Below are positions 8,790 through 18,422 of a stretch of 64,000 nucleotides of DNA, in pieces. Made by a program: the position numbers and the translations under genes. Below the pieces are notes generated by a model. It did not search any database. It was given only the letters and a program-made list of their open reading frames with translations, and was not told where the DNA came from. The stretch is from Rhizorhabdus sp049889055. Its GTDB lineage: Bacteria; Pseudomonadota; Alphaproteobacteria; Sphingomonadales; Sphingomonadaceae. How positions within the stretch are numbered: position 1 is the stretch's first letter; the number at the start of each line of letters is the position of its first letter. Location of the stretch: NCBI RefSeq assembly GCF_049889055.1, contig NZ_JBLTWO010000004.1:255158-319157 (forward strand). Reading direction: 5' to 3'.

Positions 8790-9238
8790 CGCCGCTCGGG
8801 CGGCAGCACTGCGGGGCCGTCGGCGCCATAGGGATACCAGGGCCGGCTCAACCGCCCCTCGCCCGCCTTGAAGAAATATTGGCTGCAGGTCAGCCAGCCC
8901 TTCAGCGGCCGCAGCGGCAGCAGGCAGGTGACGAGGAGGAAAGGCCCGGTCAGCAGCAGCTGCGTGAGCAGCGACGCATTGGCGAATATCTCCAGCATCA
9001 GCGCGAAGATCACCGCAGGCACGCAGCCGAAGCAGATGACGAAGAAGGCGGGTCCGTCGGCCGGGTCGGCAAAGCCGTAATCGAGGCCGCAATGGTCGCA
9101 TGAGGAACGCAGCTTGAGAAAACCGTCGAACAGCGCGCCTTCGCCGCAGCGGGGGCAGCGGCCGCGCGTGCCGGTCTTGACCGGGTCGAGACGGGGCCAG
9201 GCGATATCCTCGCTGGCGATCGGGGAAAGGTCGGTCAT
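8786..9238 (-). CDS. DUF983 family membrane protein
   Basis: The 150-residue product begins with a zinc-ribbon-like pair of CxxC motifs (C28/C31 and C47/C50: RGRCPRCGEG and CDHCG). Two hydrophobic segments follow (FFVICFGCVPAVIFALML and LLLTGPFLLVTCLLP), as in DUF983 inner membrane proteins. GGAG sits seven bases before the ATG. Its role is unknown; neighbours in other genomes are often cytochrome oxidase assembly genes, but none are here. It diverges from the MocR-type regulator. Confidence 0.85.
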   Translation of the reverse strand: MTDLSPIASEDIAWPRLDPVKTGTRGRCPRCGEGALFDGFLKLRSSCDHCGLDYGFADPADGPAFFVICFGCVPAVIFALMLEIFANASLLTQLLLTGPFLLVTCLLPLRPLKGWLTCSQYFFKAGEGRLSRPWYPYGADGPAVLPPERR

Positions 9239-9275
9239 GGGGTGCTCCAGCCTGCTTGCCCCAGATAGGGAAGAT

Positions 9276-9298
9276 TGTATGGCTTTCTCAACCATACA
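9276..9298. promoter_or_regulatory. Inverted repeat between DUF983 and MocR-type regulator
   Basis: TGTATGG at 9276-9282 and CCATACA at 9292-9298 form a perfect 7-base inverted repeat around nine bases. It ends 18 bases before the regulator ATG and starts 37 bases from the DUF983 start, so a bound protein could affect both. The likely ligand is the adjacent MocR-type protein (inference). Confidence 0.5.
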
Positions 9299-9316
9299 TA
9301 AGGATCGCACCCGGCC

Positions 9317-10666
9317 ATGCAAAGCTGGCTCGACGGCATAGAGAGCAATCACGGCCCCAAATATCAGGCGATTGCCGACGCGATCGACCATGCGATCCGG
9401 ACCGGGGCATTGCGCCCCGGCGAACGCCTGCCACCACAACGCGCTCTGGCCGGCGAACTGGGCGTCGATCTCACTACGGTCACGCGCGCTTATGGGCTGG
9501 CGCGCGACGCCGGGCTGATCGAGGGGTCGGGCCGACTCGGCAGTTTCGTCCGCAATGCCGCCGGCCTGCCGGTCGCCGATCTGGTCGGCGATCCGGGCAT
9601 GATCATGCCGCCGCAACCGGGCTTCGCGCGCCTCGGCGACGCCCTGCGCGAGGGGATGGCGCGGCTGCTGCACGCAGGGGGGCAATCCCCGCTGCTGCAA
9701 TATCAGCCGCGCGGCGGGGCGGTGCGCGACCGGCAGGAAGCCGCGCGCGCCTTTGCTGCGCGCGCTATGGCGACCAGGGAAGAGCAGGCCATCGTCACCG
9801 CAGGCGGGCAGCATGCGCTGCACGCAATCATCGGCACGCTGTTCGCGCCGGGCGACATCATCTGCGCGGGGCGGTCGACCTATCCGGGCCTGATCGCGCT
9901 GGCGCGCCGCTTCCGCCTGACCCTGCACGCGATTCCCGGTGATCGGGACGGGCTCGATCCCGACGCTGTCCAGTCGGCCGCGCTCGCCGGCGCGAAGGCC
10001 ATCTATGTCGTACCGACCAACGACAATCCGACCACCGCCACGCTCGACATCGAGCGACGGTTGTGGCTGGCAGCGATCGCGCGGCGACATGGGCTGATCC
10101 TGATCGAGGACGACGCTTATGGTCAGCTCCCCGAAAAGCCCCTGCCGCCGCTCGCCGCCTTCGCCCCCGAAATCAGCTGGCATATCGCCAGCCTGTCGAA
10201 GATCGTCTCGCCCGTGCTGCGCGTGGCGCATGTCCGGGCACCGTCGGCCCAAGCAGCGAAACTGCTTGCCGACGATCTCCACGAGACGAGCGTCATGGCC
10301 CCGCCCCTGAATGCGGCGCTGGCGACCTACTGGCTGCGCGAGGGGATCTTCGCCGAGCTCGTCGCAGGGGTTCGCGCCGAGGGCGTGGCGCGGCAGCGCC
10401 GGATCGCACCGCTGCTCGCCGGGCTGGACCATGCCGGTCATCCGGAAGGCTATCATCTCTGGCTGCGCCTGCCGGGCGATGCCCCTGCCCCGGCGGACCT
10501 CGCCGCGCGGCTGGGTCCCCTGGGCCTGTCGATCGTGCCCGGCGAGCGCTTCGCGGTCGATCCGGGGGCACCCGAAAGGGCGATCCGCATCTCGATCGGC
10601 GGCGCGATCGGCCATGAAAGCCTGACGCGGGCGTTCGAGGGCCTTCGCACTCTGCTCCGTCTCTAG
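9317..10666 (+). CDS. MocR-type GntR/aminotransferase transcriptional regulator
   Basis: The 449-residue protein has an N-terminal winged helix (about 10-75: LRPGERLPPQRALAGELGVD, then TTVTRAY) fused to a fold-type I aminotransferase domain. The PLP lysine lies in SLSKIVSPVLRVAH, and the NDNPTTA and EDDAYGQL segments match the cofactor-binding regions. MocR/PdxR-type proteins bind PLP or an amino acid adduct and control divergent genes or themselves. No obvious transporter or biosynthetic target lies beside it; the inverted repeat at 9276-9298 is a candidate operator. Confidence 0.9.
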   Translation: MQSWLDGIESNHGPKYQAIADAIDHAIRTGALRPGERLPPQRALAGELGVDLTTVTRAYGLARDAGLIEGSGRLGSFVRNAAGLPVADLVGDPGMIMPPQPGFARLGDALREGMARLLHAGGQSPLLQYQPRGGAVRDRQEAARAFAARAMATREEQAIVTAGGQHALHAIIGTLFAPGDIICAGRSTYPGLIALARRFRLTLHAIPGDRDGLDPDAVQSAALAGAKAIYVVPTNDNPTTATLDIERRLWLAAIARRHGLILIEDDAYGQLPEKPLPPLAAFAPEISWHIASLSKIVSPVLRVAHVRAPSAQAAKLLADDLHETSVMAPPLNAALATYWLREGIFAELVAGVRAEGVARQRRIAPLLAGLDHAGHPEGYHLWLRLPGDAPAPADLAARLGPLGLSIVPGERFAVDPGAPERAIRISIGGAIGHESLTRAFEGLRTLLRL

Positions 10667-10778
10667 CCCAATATGCTGCCCGGCTTGGTCCACAATGGAG
10701 CAGATTGCCGCCCCCCTCATCTTCCGGCCAAAGCGCGACCGCTTTAGAAACACCTCCGTTTCAACAGGGGGAATGTTC

Positions 10779-11348
10779 ATGCGCTATCGGATATTGGCTG
10801 CGGTTGCGGCCGGCTTGATCGCGGCACCGGCGGTTGCGGCCGACGACGCCGTCACCTTCCGCGTCGAAGCCCATGGCGGCTGGGACCGCGTCACGGTCGG
10901 CGGCAGCGATGACGATGGCCTGCTTTATGGCATCGGTCTTGGCGTCGACGTGCCGATCGGATCGATGGCGTTCATCGGTTTCGAAGCCGATGCCGATCTG
11001 AGTTCGACCAAGCAGTGCGACCAGTTCCTTGGCGGCGGCTTTTGCCAGGAGGCCAAGCGCGACCTCGCCGCCGTTGCCCGGGTCGGGCTGAAGGCGAGCG
11101 ACAAGATCAAGGTTTATGCACTCGCCGGCTATACCAATGCCCGGATCAAGCAGACGGCTACGATCGTCATTTTTCCGGGAACGATTACCGAGAGCACGTC
11201 GGTAAATGGCGACGGCTTCCGCGCCGGTGCAGGGGTCGAGATGAAGCTGGGCTCGTCGGCCTATACCAAGCTCGAATATCGCTACAGCAACTATGAGGGC
11301 GGCTTCTCGCGCCACCAGCTGGTCGCAGGCCTCGGCCTCGGCTTCTAA
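10779..11348 (+). CDS. Outer membrane beta-barrel protein (OmpA/OmpW-like)
   Basis: The 189-residue product has a signal peptide (MRYRILAAVAAGLIAAPAVA) and alternating amphipathic strands ending in a C-terminal strand with terminal phenylalanine (VAGLGLGF), the outer membrane barrel signature. Strands such as KLEYRYSNYEGG resemble small porin-family barrels. AGGGGG at 10766-10771 is spaced correctly for ATG 10779; ATG 10773 is too close. It has a unique Cys pair near residue 78-88. Convergent with mutS. Confidence 0.8.
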   Translation: MRYRILAAVAAGLIAAPAVAADDAVTFRVEAHGGWDRVTVGGSDDDGLLYGIGLGVDVPIGSMAFIGFEADADLSSTKQCDQFLGGGFCQEAKRDLAAVARVGLKASDKIKVYALAGYTNARIKQTATIVIFPGTITESTSVNGDGFRAGAGVEMKLGSSAYTKLEYRYSNYEGGFSRHQLVAGLGLGF

Positions 11349-11358
11349 GGAAGAGCCT

Positions 11359-11391
11359 GGCGCGCGTGGGGATCAGGCCCCGTCGCGCGCC
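11359..11391. terminator. Hairpin shared by the beta-barrel gene and mutS
   Basis: GGCGCGCG (11359-11366) pairs with CGCGCGCC (11384-11391), with an inner GGGG/CCCC pair. It overlaps the 3' end of mutS and could stop transcripts from both sides, but there is no T-run. Confidence 0.4.
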
Positions 11392-14021
11392 AGCGCCTTC
11401 AAACGGTAGAGCAGGTCGAGCGCTTCGCGCGGGCTGAGCGCATCGACGTCGATCGTCTCGATCTCCAGCCGCAGCGGATCGCGCTTGTCTTCCTCGGCCT
11501 GCGCGGCGGCAGCGAACAGCGGCAGATCGTCGAGGCCCGCCGCCAGCCCGCCGGTCGCGGCGCGCCCGGCCTCCAGCTTCTTCAGAACCTCCTTGGCCCG
11601 TCCCAGCACCGCCGGCGCCAGGCCGGCAAGTTTCGCCACGGCGATGCCATAGCTGCGATCGGCCGGGCCTTCCGCCACTTCATGCAGCAGCACCAGCTCG
11701 CCTTTCCACTCGCGCGCGCGGACATGGTGGAGCGACAGCGCGTCGAGCCGCTCGGCCAGCCGGGTCAGCTCGTGATAATGGGTCGCGAACAGACAGCGGC
11801 AGCGATTGATGTCGTGCACGGCCTCGACCACCGCCCAGGCGATGGCGAGACCATCATAGGTCGAGGTGCCTCGCCCGACCTCGTCGAGGATCACGAAACT
11901 GCGTTCGGTCGCTTGGGCAAGGATCGCCGCAGTCTCGACCATCTCGACCATGAAGGTCGAGCGGCCGCGCGCCAGATTGTCGGAGGCCCCGACCCGGCTG
12001 AACAGGCGATCGACGATGCCGAGCCGGGCGCTCGCGGCCGGCACCGGGCTGCCCGCCTGGGCGAGGATCGCGATTGCGGCGTTCTGGCGCAGGAAGGTCG
12101 ACTTGCCGCCCATATTGGGCCCGGTGACGAGCCACAGCCGCTCCTGCTCCGACAGGCCGCAGTCATTGGCGACGAAGCGTCCGCCCTGTGCCCGGACCGC
12201 CGCCTCGACCACCGGATGGCGGCCGCCGCGAATGTCGAAGCAGGGGTGCGGCTCGAAATGGGGGCGGGTCCAGCCGCCCTCGACCGCGCGGTCGGCGAGC
12301 GCCGCTGCGACATCGAGCCGCGCCAGCGCGTCTGCCGTCACGGCGATCTCGGCGGTCCCGGCCAGCGCCGTGCAGATCAGGTCCTCCAGATGAGCGGCCT
12401 CGGCGGCGAGAGCATGTTCGCCCGACTGGCCGACCTTCATCGCCTGTTCGTGGAGGTCGGGCGCATTGAAGCGCACGACGCCCGCCAGCGTCTGGCGGTG
12501 GGTGAAGCCCGAGTCCGCTGCCATCAGCGGGTCGGCATGTTTCGCCTGAACCTCGATATGATAGCCGAGCACGCCATTATGACGGATCTTGAGCGACGCG
12601 ATGCCGGTTTCCGCGCGGTAGCGGGCCTCGAGCGCGGCGATCGCCTTGCGCCCCTCGCCCCCCTGCCCGCGCAGCGCGTCGAGTGCGGGATCATAGCCCT
12701 CGGCGATATAGCCGCCCTGAGCGGCATCGATCGGCGGGCTCGCGACCAGCGCGCGGCGCAGCAGTTCGATCAGCGGCTGATGGCCGGACAGCCGCGGCAG
12801 CAGCGCCTCCAGCAATTGCGGCATCGGCGCCACCCCGGACAGCAGGTCGTGGAGCATGTGCGCCTGTTCGAGACCATCGCGCAGTTGCCCAAGATCGCGC
12901 GGGCCACCCCGGCGGGCGACGAGGCGGCCGAGGGCACGACCGATATCGGGCAGTGCCCGCAGCGCCGACCGCAGCCTGTCACGCAGCAGTCCGTCCCCTT
13001 CGAACAGCGCGACGAGGTCGAGCCGTGCCTCGATCGCGGCGATGTCGGTCAGCGGGGCCGACAGGTCGTTGCCAAGTAGCCGCGCCCCCGCGCCGGTGAC
13101 GGTGCGGTCGACCGCGTCGAGCAGGCTGCCCTTGCGCTGCCCCGACTGGCTGAGCGTGATCTCCAGGCTCTCGCGCGTCGCCGCGTCGATCATCATATGA
13201 TCGGCGACCACGCGGCGGCGCGGCGGCTGCAGGAAAGGCAGGCTGCCCTGCCCCGCCCGTTCGAGATAGGCGATCAGCGCGCCCGCCGCCGCCAGTTCAG
13301 CCCGCTCGAACGATCCGAAGGCGTCGAGCGTCGCCACGCCGAGCAGCGTCTTGAGCCGCTCCTCGCCCCGCAGGCTGTCGAAATGTTCGCGCGGCCAGCG
13401 AACCGCCTCGGCGACCGGCTCGTCCAGATCCTCGGGCACGACGACCTCGGCCGCACCGAGCCGCGCCAGTTCGGCATCGAGCCCGCTGGCAGGCAGGCCC
13501 GCAATCTCGAACCGCCCGGTGGAAATATCGGCGGCGGCGACCCCCAGCCGGCGGTCGCTGCCCTGCCCGATCGCGGCGACGGCGACGAGCCAGTTGGCCG
13601 AGCGCGCATCGAGCAGGGCCTCCTCGGTCAGCGTTCCCGCCGTCACCACCCGCACGATCGCGCGCTCGACGAGCGCCTTCGAACCCGCGCGCTTCCGCGC
13701 CTCGGCGGGGCTTTCGGTCTGCTCGGCGATGGCGACGCGGTGGCCGGCCTTGATCAGCCGGGCCAGATAGGCCTCGGCGGCGTGGACGGGGACTCCGCAC
13801 ATCGGAATCGGCTGCCCCTGATGTTCGCCCCGCGCGGTCAGCGCGATGTCGAGGCAGGCCGATGCGGCGCGCGCGTCATCGAAGAACAGTTCGAAGAAAT
13901 CGCCCATGCGATAGAAGAGAAGGCAGTCCTCTGCCGCCGCCTTCAGCGCCAGATATTGCGCCATCATCGGCGTCGGAGCAGAGGCCTGGCTGTCGCTGCG
14001 GTTTTTTGGGTTTTGCGCCAT
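11373..14021 (-). CDS. mutS: DNA mismatch repair protein MutS
   Basis: Recognises base mismatches and small loops and starts repair with MutL. The 882-residue protein carries the mismatch-reading Phe-x-Glu motif near the N-terminus (MGDFFELFFDD), the connector, core and clamp domains, then the ABC-type ATPase with Walker A (TGPNMGGKSTFLRQ), the STFMVEM segment, Walker B (FVILDEVGRGTSTYDG) and the FATHYHEL switch. Start MAQNPKNRS. It is divergent from maeB across about 86 bases. Confidence 0.97.
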   Translation of the reverse strand: MAQNPKNRSDSQASAPTPMMAQYLALKAAAEDCLLFYRMGDFFELFFDDARAASACLDIALTARGEHQGQPIPMCGVPVHAAEAYLARLIKAGHRVAIAEQTESPAEARKRAGSKALVERAIVRVVTAGTLTEEALLDARSANWLVAVAAIGQGSDRRLGVAAADISTGRFEIAGLPASGLDAELARLGAAEVVVPEDLDEPVAEAVRWPREHFDSLRGEERLKTLLGVATLDAFGSFERAELAAAGALIAYLERAGQGSLPFLQPPRRRVVADHMMIDAATRESLEITLSQSGQRKGSLLDAVDRTVTGAGARLLGNDLSAPLTDIAAIEARLDLVALFEGDGLLRDRLRSALRALPDIGRALGRLVARRGGPRDLGQLRDGLEQAHMLHDLLSGVAPMPQLLEALLPRLSGHQPLIELLRRALVASPPIDAAQGGYIAEGYDPALDALRGQGGEGRKAIAALEARYRAETGIASLKIRHNGVLGYHIEVQAKHADPLMAADSGFTHRQTLAGVVRFNAPDLHEQAMKVGQSGEHALAAEAAHLEDLICTALAGTAEIAVTADALARLDVAAALADRAVEGGWTRPHFEPHPCFDIRGGRHPVVEAAVRAQGGRFVANDCGLSEQERLWLVTGPNMGGKSTFLRQNAAIAILAQAGSPVPAASARLGIVDRLFSRVGASDNLARGRSTFMVEMVETAAILAQATERSFVILDEVGRGTSTYDGLAIAWAVVEAVHDINRCRCLFATHYHELTRLAERLDALSLHHVRAREWKGELVLLHEVAEGPADRSYGIAVAKLAGLAPAVLGRAKEVLKKLEAGRAATGGLAAGLDDLPLFAAAAQAEEDKRDPLRLEIETIDVDALSPREALDLLYRLKALARDGA

Positions 14022-14107
14022 GCACGGGCTGATAGCGGCTTGTCGATTTCCCGACCATGCCCCACAAGCAGCCCGGGCAAAACATCTGGCGCCGAGGGGG
14101 GCCGCAC

Positions 14108-16369
14108 ATGACCAGCAGCAAGGTTCAGTTTTCCGATCGCGAAGCGCTTTTCTTCCATTCGACCGGCCGTCCCGGAAAGATCGAGATCATCGCCTCCAAG
14201 CCGATGGCGACGCAGCGCGACCTGAGCCTGGCCTATTCCCCCGGCGTCGCGGTTCCGGTCAAGGCGATCGCCGCCGACCCCGCCACCGCCTATGACTATA
14301 CCGCCAAGGGCAACCTCGTCGCGGTCATCTCCAACGGCACCGCCATCCTCGGCCTCGGCAATCTCGGCGCGCTGGCGTCGAAGCCGGTGATGGAAGGCAA
14401 GGCGGTGCTGTTCAAGCGCTTCGCCGACGTCGACTCGATCGATCTGGAACTCGACACCGAGGATCCCGAGGCCTTCATCAACGCGGTCGCCCTGCTCGAG
14501 CCCTCTTTCGGCGGCATCAACCTCGAGGACATCAAGGCGCCCGAGTGCTTCATCATCGAACAGGCGCTCAAGGAGCGCATGAACATCCCGGTGATGCATG
14601 ACGACCAGCATGGCACCGCGATCATCGCCGCCGCCGGGCTGATCAACGCCGCCTTTCTGACGGGCCGCAACCTCAAGGACATGACCGTGGTGGTCAACGG
14701 CGCCGGTGCCGCCGCGATCGCCTGCACCGAGCTGATCAAGGATGTCGGCGTGTCGCCCGACAAGGTGTTGCTGTGTGATTCCAAGGGCGTCGTCTATCAG
14801 GGCCGCCAGGAAGGCATGAACCAGTGGAAGTCGGCCCATGCCGCGCCGACCTCCAAGCGCACGCTCGCCGAGGCGGTCGAGGGCGCGGACGTGTTCCTGG
14901 GCCTGTCGGTCAAGGGCGCGCTGACGCCCGAGATGGTCAAGACCATGGCCCCGCACCCGATCATCTTCGCGATGGCCAATCCCGATCCCGAAATCCTGCC
15001 GCCCGAAGCCAAGGCGGCGCGCGAGGATGCGATCGTCGCCACCGGCCGCTCGGACTATCCGAACCAGGTCAACAATGTCCTGGGCTTTCCCTTCATCTTC
15101 CGCGGTGCGCTCGACGTCCGCGCGAGCGGGATCAACCAGGAGATGAAGATTGCCGCCGCCCGTGCGCTGGCCGAACTGGCGCGCGAGCAGGTGCCCGAGG
15201 AGGTCGCCGCAGCCTATGGCGGCGCAGCGCCCCGCTTCGGCCGCGACTATATCATTCCGGCGCCCTTCGATCCGCGCCTGATGGAGGTGGTCCCCGTCGC
15301 GGTCGCGCAGGCAGCGATGGATACCGGCATCGCCCGCAAGCCGATCCTCGACATGGCCGCCTATCGCGACAGCCTGAAGGCACGCCTGAATCCGACCACC
15401 TCGGTGCTGACGCTGGCGTCGGACATCGCCCGCGCCCATCCCAAGCGCGTCGTCTTCGCCGAGGCCGAAGAAGAGGTGGTGCTGCGTGCGGCAATCCAAT
15501 TCCGGACGCTCGGTTATGGCACCCCGGTTCTGGTCGGCCGCGACGATGTTCCCGACAAGCTGCGCGAGCTGGGCGTCGAGGATCCGGAAAGCTTCGAACT
15601 GCACAACAGCCGCAACTCGCCGCTGGTCGATAAAATGGTCGATTATCTGTATGACCGCATGAAGCGGCGCGGGGCGCTGCGCCGCGAGGTGCAGGCACTG
15701 GTCAACCAGGATCGCAATGTCTTCAGCGCGCTGCTCGTGGCGCTGGGCGAGGCCGATGCGATGGTGACGGGTACCACCCGCACCTACAGCCAGACCTTCC
15801 GCCAGATCCGCCGCGTGCTCGACCCGGTCGAGGGGAAGAAGCCGCTGGGCATCCATCTGTTCGTCGGCCAGAATCACACCGCCTTCATCGCCGATACGAC
15901 CGTGACCGAGCGGCCTTCGGCGACCGAACTGGCGGACATTGCCGAGGCGACCGCAGCGGTCGCGCGCCGTATGGGCCATGAACCGCGCGTCGCCTTCCTC
16001 AGCTATTCGACCTTCGGCAATCCGTCGGGCACCTGGCTGGAGACGGTGCGCGGCGCGGTCAGCGAACTCGACGCGCGCGGCGTGAGCTTCGAATATGAAG
16101 GCGAGATGGCACCGGATGCCGCGCTGAACCCGTCGATCATGAAGCTCTACCCGTTCAACCGCCTGTCGGCGCCGGCCAATGTGCTGGTCATGCCCGGCCT
16201 GCAGTCGGCCAATATCTCGGCCAAGCTGCTGCGCGAACTCGGGCGCGGCTCGGTGATCGGGCCGATGCTGGTCGGCATGGAAAAGCCGGTCCAGATCGCG
16301 ACCATGTCGTCCAACGCGTCGGAGATCATGACGCTGGCGCTGCTGGCCGCATCGGGCATCGCCCACTGA
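14108..16369 (+). CDS. maeB: NADP-dependent malic enzyme with phosphotransacetylase-like domain
   Basis: Converts malate to pyruvate and CO2 with NADP+. The 753-residue product is the long MaeB form: malic enzyme N-terminal domain (SLAYSPGVAVPVKAI), catalytic lysine region (GNLVAVISNGTAILGLG), NAD(P)-binding loop (VVNGAGAAAIACTEL), then from about residue 430 a phosphate acetyl/butyryl transferase-like domain (RVVFAEAEEEVVLRAA to the C-terminus), regulatory in known MaeB proteins. ATG 14108 follows GAGGGGGG; an upstream in-frame ATG at 14057 lacks a ribosome site and adds a non-conserved tail. Confidence 0.96.
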   Translation: MTSSKVQFSDREALFFHSTGRPGKIEIIASKPMATQRDLSLAYSPGVAVPVKAIAADPATAYDYTAKGNLVAVISNGTAILGLGNLGALASKPVMEGKAVLFKRFADVDSIDLELDTEDPEAFINAVALLEPSFGGINLEDIKAPECFIIEQALKERMNIPVMHDDQHGTAIIAAAGLINAAFLTGRNLKDMTVVVNGAGAAAIACTELIKDVGVSPDKVLLCDSKGVVYQGRQEGMNQWKSAHAAPTSKRTLAEAVEGADVFLGLSVKGALTPEMVKTMAPHPIIFAMANPDPEILPPEAKAAREDAIVATGRSDYPNQVNNVLGFPFIFRGALDVRASGINQEMKIAAARALAELAREQVPEEVAAAYGGAAPRFGRDYIIPAPFDPRLMEVVPVAVAQAAMDTGIARKPILDMAAYRDSLKARLNPTTSVLTLASDIARAHPKRVVFAEAEEEVVLRAAIQFRTLGYGTPVLVGRDDVPDKLRELGVEDPESFELHNSRNSPLVDKMVDYLYDRMKRRGALRREVQALVNQDRNVFSALLVALGEADAMVTGTTRTYSQTFRQIRRVLDPVEGKKPLGIHLFVGQNHTAFIADTTVTERPSATELADIAEATAAVARRMGHEPRVAFLSYSTFGNPSGTWLETVRGAVSELDARGVSFEYEGEMAPDAALNPSIMKLYPFNRLSAPANVLVMPGLQSANISAKLLRELGRGSVIGPMLVGMEKPVQIATMSSNASEIMTLALLAASGIAH

Positions 16370-16379
16370 CGATCCCGCT

Positions 16380-16405
16380 CCCTCCCGCACTTCGGTGCGG
16401 GAGGG
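16380..16405. terminator. Intrinsic terminator between maeB and a convergent gene
   Basis: A perfect 11-base stem (CCCTCCCGCAC with GTGCGGGAGGG) closes a TTCG tetraloop. It is followed by TGTTGTTCCTT on the plus strand, so it should terminate maeB; it may also serve the convergent gene ending at 16415. Confidence 0.85.
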
Positions 16406-16414
16406 TGTTGTTCC

Positions 16415-17161
16415 TTATTGCGGCTTCTGTGCCATCGCCGCCTTCATCGACAGGACCAGCGATCCGACGCTCTGCGGCTGGGCCGGAAGGCGGAAATAAG
16501 CCGAAGGAAAGGCCGCCTTGCTGGCGACGTTGAGCCGGAAGCGACCGCCCACGTCGATCGGCGTGCCGAGCGAGAAGATTGTCCGCGTCTCGGCGATCAG
16601 CTCCTTCGCCATCGCCCCGATCAGCGGCGCCGAGGGAACCACCGCCGCATTCATGAAGCCCTCGAGCGCGGCACCGACCGGTTTCAGATCCTCGTCCGCG
16701 CTGATCAGGAAATCGCTCGGCTTGTCGGGCCGGACATGGTCGAGCCCCTTGATATGGTAGACGCGTCCGTCGCGGCCGCCTGCATTCGCGACTTCTCCCG
16801 GTTCGACGGTCAACGGTGCTTTCGGCATGGCGTCGGGCGCCAGTTCGAACAGGCCGTTGAACACCGGCGGCAGCACCTGGTCCATCGCCGCCGCCACGTC
16901 CCTGAGCCGTGCGACGGTGGTCGTGCCGCCCTCCTTGTCGACGATGTAGAATTGTCCGCCGACCAGCAGACCATAATCTTCGCTGCCCACCTCGCCGATG
17001 CGCGCGTCGCCATTGTCGTAAACGTCGATCTGCAGCTGCTTCGCCTTGGCGATATCGATATAGATGGCACGCAACCCCGCCTGCGCGGCGGTGCCGGCGC
17101 CCGACAGGATCAGGAAAGCGCCCATCAGGAGCGCGCGACGGAAGGATGCAGCAGCGATCAT
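16415..17161 (-). CDS. Hypothetical secreted protein
   Basis: The 248-residue product begins with a clear signal peptide (about 1-28, ending AGTAAQA) and is otherwise soluble. I do not recognise the family. Repeated short segments of the kind DVYDNGDARIGEVGSEDYG and GQFYIVDKEGG suggest beta structure. It is transcribed alone and diverges from recF by about 113 bases. Confidence 0.75.
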   Translation of the reverse strand: MIAAASFRRALLMGAFLILSGAGTAAQAGLRAIYIDIAKAKQLQIDVYDNGDARIGEVGSEDYGLLVGGQFYIVDKEGGTTTVARLRDVAAAMDQVLPPVFNGLFELAPDAMPKAPLTVEPGEVANAGGRDGRVYHIKGLDHVRPDKPSDFLISADEDLKPVGAALEGFMNAAVVPSAPLIGAMAKELIAETRTIFSLGTPIDVGGRFRLNVASKAAFPSAYFRLPAQPQSVGSLVLSMKAAMAQKPQ

Positions 17162-17274
17162 CGCCGTTGCTTAGCCCATTTTGGAGACAGGTCGAGAGCG
17201 CCATGCGCTGCCCGCATGATCATCGCTCCGTCCCTGCGCTTCCCCTTGCGCGCAAAAATCGCCAACAGGGGCGC

Positions 17275-18345
17275 ATGACCGTCGCCCGCCTGATGCTGAC
17301 CGACTTCCGCTCCTATGCGTCGGCGACGATAGCGGCCGCACCGGGCTTCGTCGTGCTCACCGGCGAGAATGGTGCGGGCAAGACCAACATATTGGAAGCC
17401 GTGTCTATGCTCGGCCCCGGTCGCGGGCTGCGCGGCGCGCCTCTGTCCGAAATGGCGCGCAGCAGCGGGCCCGGCGGCTTCGCGGTGGCGGCCGAACTGG
17501 CCGACGGCGTCCGGCTCGGCACGGGGACCACCGCCGCCACGCCCGATCGCCGCCAGGTCCGGATCAACGGCGCGGCCGCCTCGGCCACGGCGCTGGGCGA
17601 ATGGACCGCCCTTCTGTGGCTGACCCCGGCCATGGACCGGCTGTTCGCCGAGGGCGCGGAGGCGCGCCGCCGCTTCCTCGATCGCCTCGTCCTCGCGATC
17701 GAACCGGGCCATGCGCATCATGTCAGCCGCTATGAAGCCGCGATGCGTGCGCGCAACAAGCTGCTCGCCGCCGAAGGTACGCCCGACGCGGCCTGGCTGG
17801 ATGCGCTCGAACTGCAGATGGGCCAGCATGGCGGCGCGATCGCCGAAGCGCGCGCACGCACCGTCGTTGCGCTGGGCTTTCGCATCGCCGCCGAGGTCGA
17901 AGCGCCCTTCGCGCGGGCCGCGCTGGCCATCGAAGGCTGGGTGCCGGGAAGCCGCCCGCTGGCCGAGGAGCTTCGGCTTGGCCGCGCGCGCGATCGGGCC
18001 GCCGGCCGGACGCTGGCCGGACCGCACCGGCAGGACCTCGCGGTCAGCCACGCCGCCAAGCAGCAACCCGCAGCCCGCGCCTCGACCGGCGAGCAGAAGG
18101 CACTGCTGCTGGGGATCGTGCTGGCCCATGCCGATCTGGTCGCCGAGGAGCGCGGCCAGCGGCCGTTGCTGCTGATGGACGAGGTCGCCGCCCATCTCGA
18201 CCCAATCCGCCGCGGCGCGCTGTTCGAACGGCTCGCACGAAGCGGCGGCCAGATCTGGCTGACCGGCACCGAGCGCGCGCTGTTCGAGGGCATCGGCACG
18301 GCCACCTGGCTTGCCGTGGAAAATGGCATCCTTCGGGAAGAGTGA
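17275..18345 (+). CDS. recF: DNA replication and repair protein RecF
   Basis: SMC-like ATPase that loads RecA at gaps. The 356-residue product shows Walker A at 30-37 (GENGAGKTN), the DFRSY segment before it, the signature region (ASTGEQKALLLGIVLAH) and Walker B (LLLMDEVAAHLD). ATG 17275 is preceded by AGGGG. In many bacteria recF is followed directly by gyrB; here a glycosyltransferase gene lies between. Confidence 0.95.
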   Translation: MTVARLMLTDFRSYASATIAAAPGFVVLTGENGAGKTNILEAVSMLGPGRGLRGAPLSEMARSSGPGGFAVAAELADGVRLGTGTTAATPDRRQVRINGAAASATALGEWTALLWLTPAMDRLFAEGAEARRRFLDRLVLAIEPGHAHHVSRYEAAMRARNKLLAAEGTPDAAWLDALELQMGQHGGAIAEARARTVVALGFRIAAEVEAPFARAALAIEGWVPGSRPLAEELRLGRARDRAAGRTLAGPHRQDLAVSHAAKQQPAARASTGEQKALLLGIVLAHADLVAEERGQRPLLLMDEVAAHLDPIRRGALFERLARSGGQIWLTGTERALFEGIGTATWLAVENGILREE

Positions 18346-18422
18346 ACCAAGGCGGACTGGCCTCACGCGAGCGGGGCTGTATAGATCGGCGCTCCAGGGG
18401 TGGAGAGAAAGTCGTAGCGCAG

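Noticed and set aside
13964..16390. 808-codon open frame antisense to maeB
   Set aside because: It mirrors the coding frame of a certain gene on the other strand; the product is Arg/His/Gly-rich with no domain. High GC makes stops rare in antisense frames.
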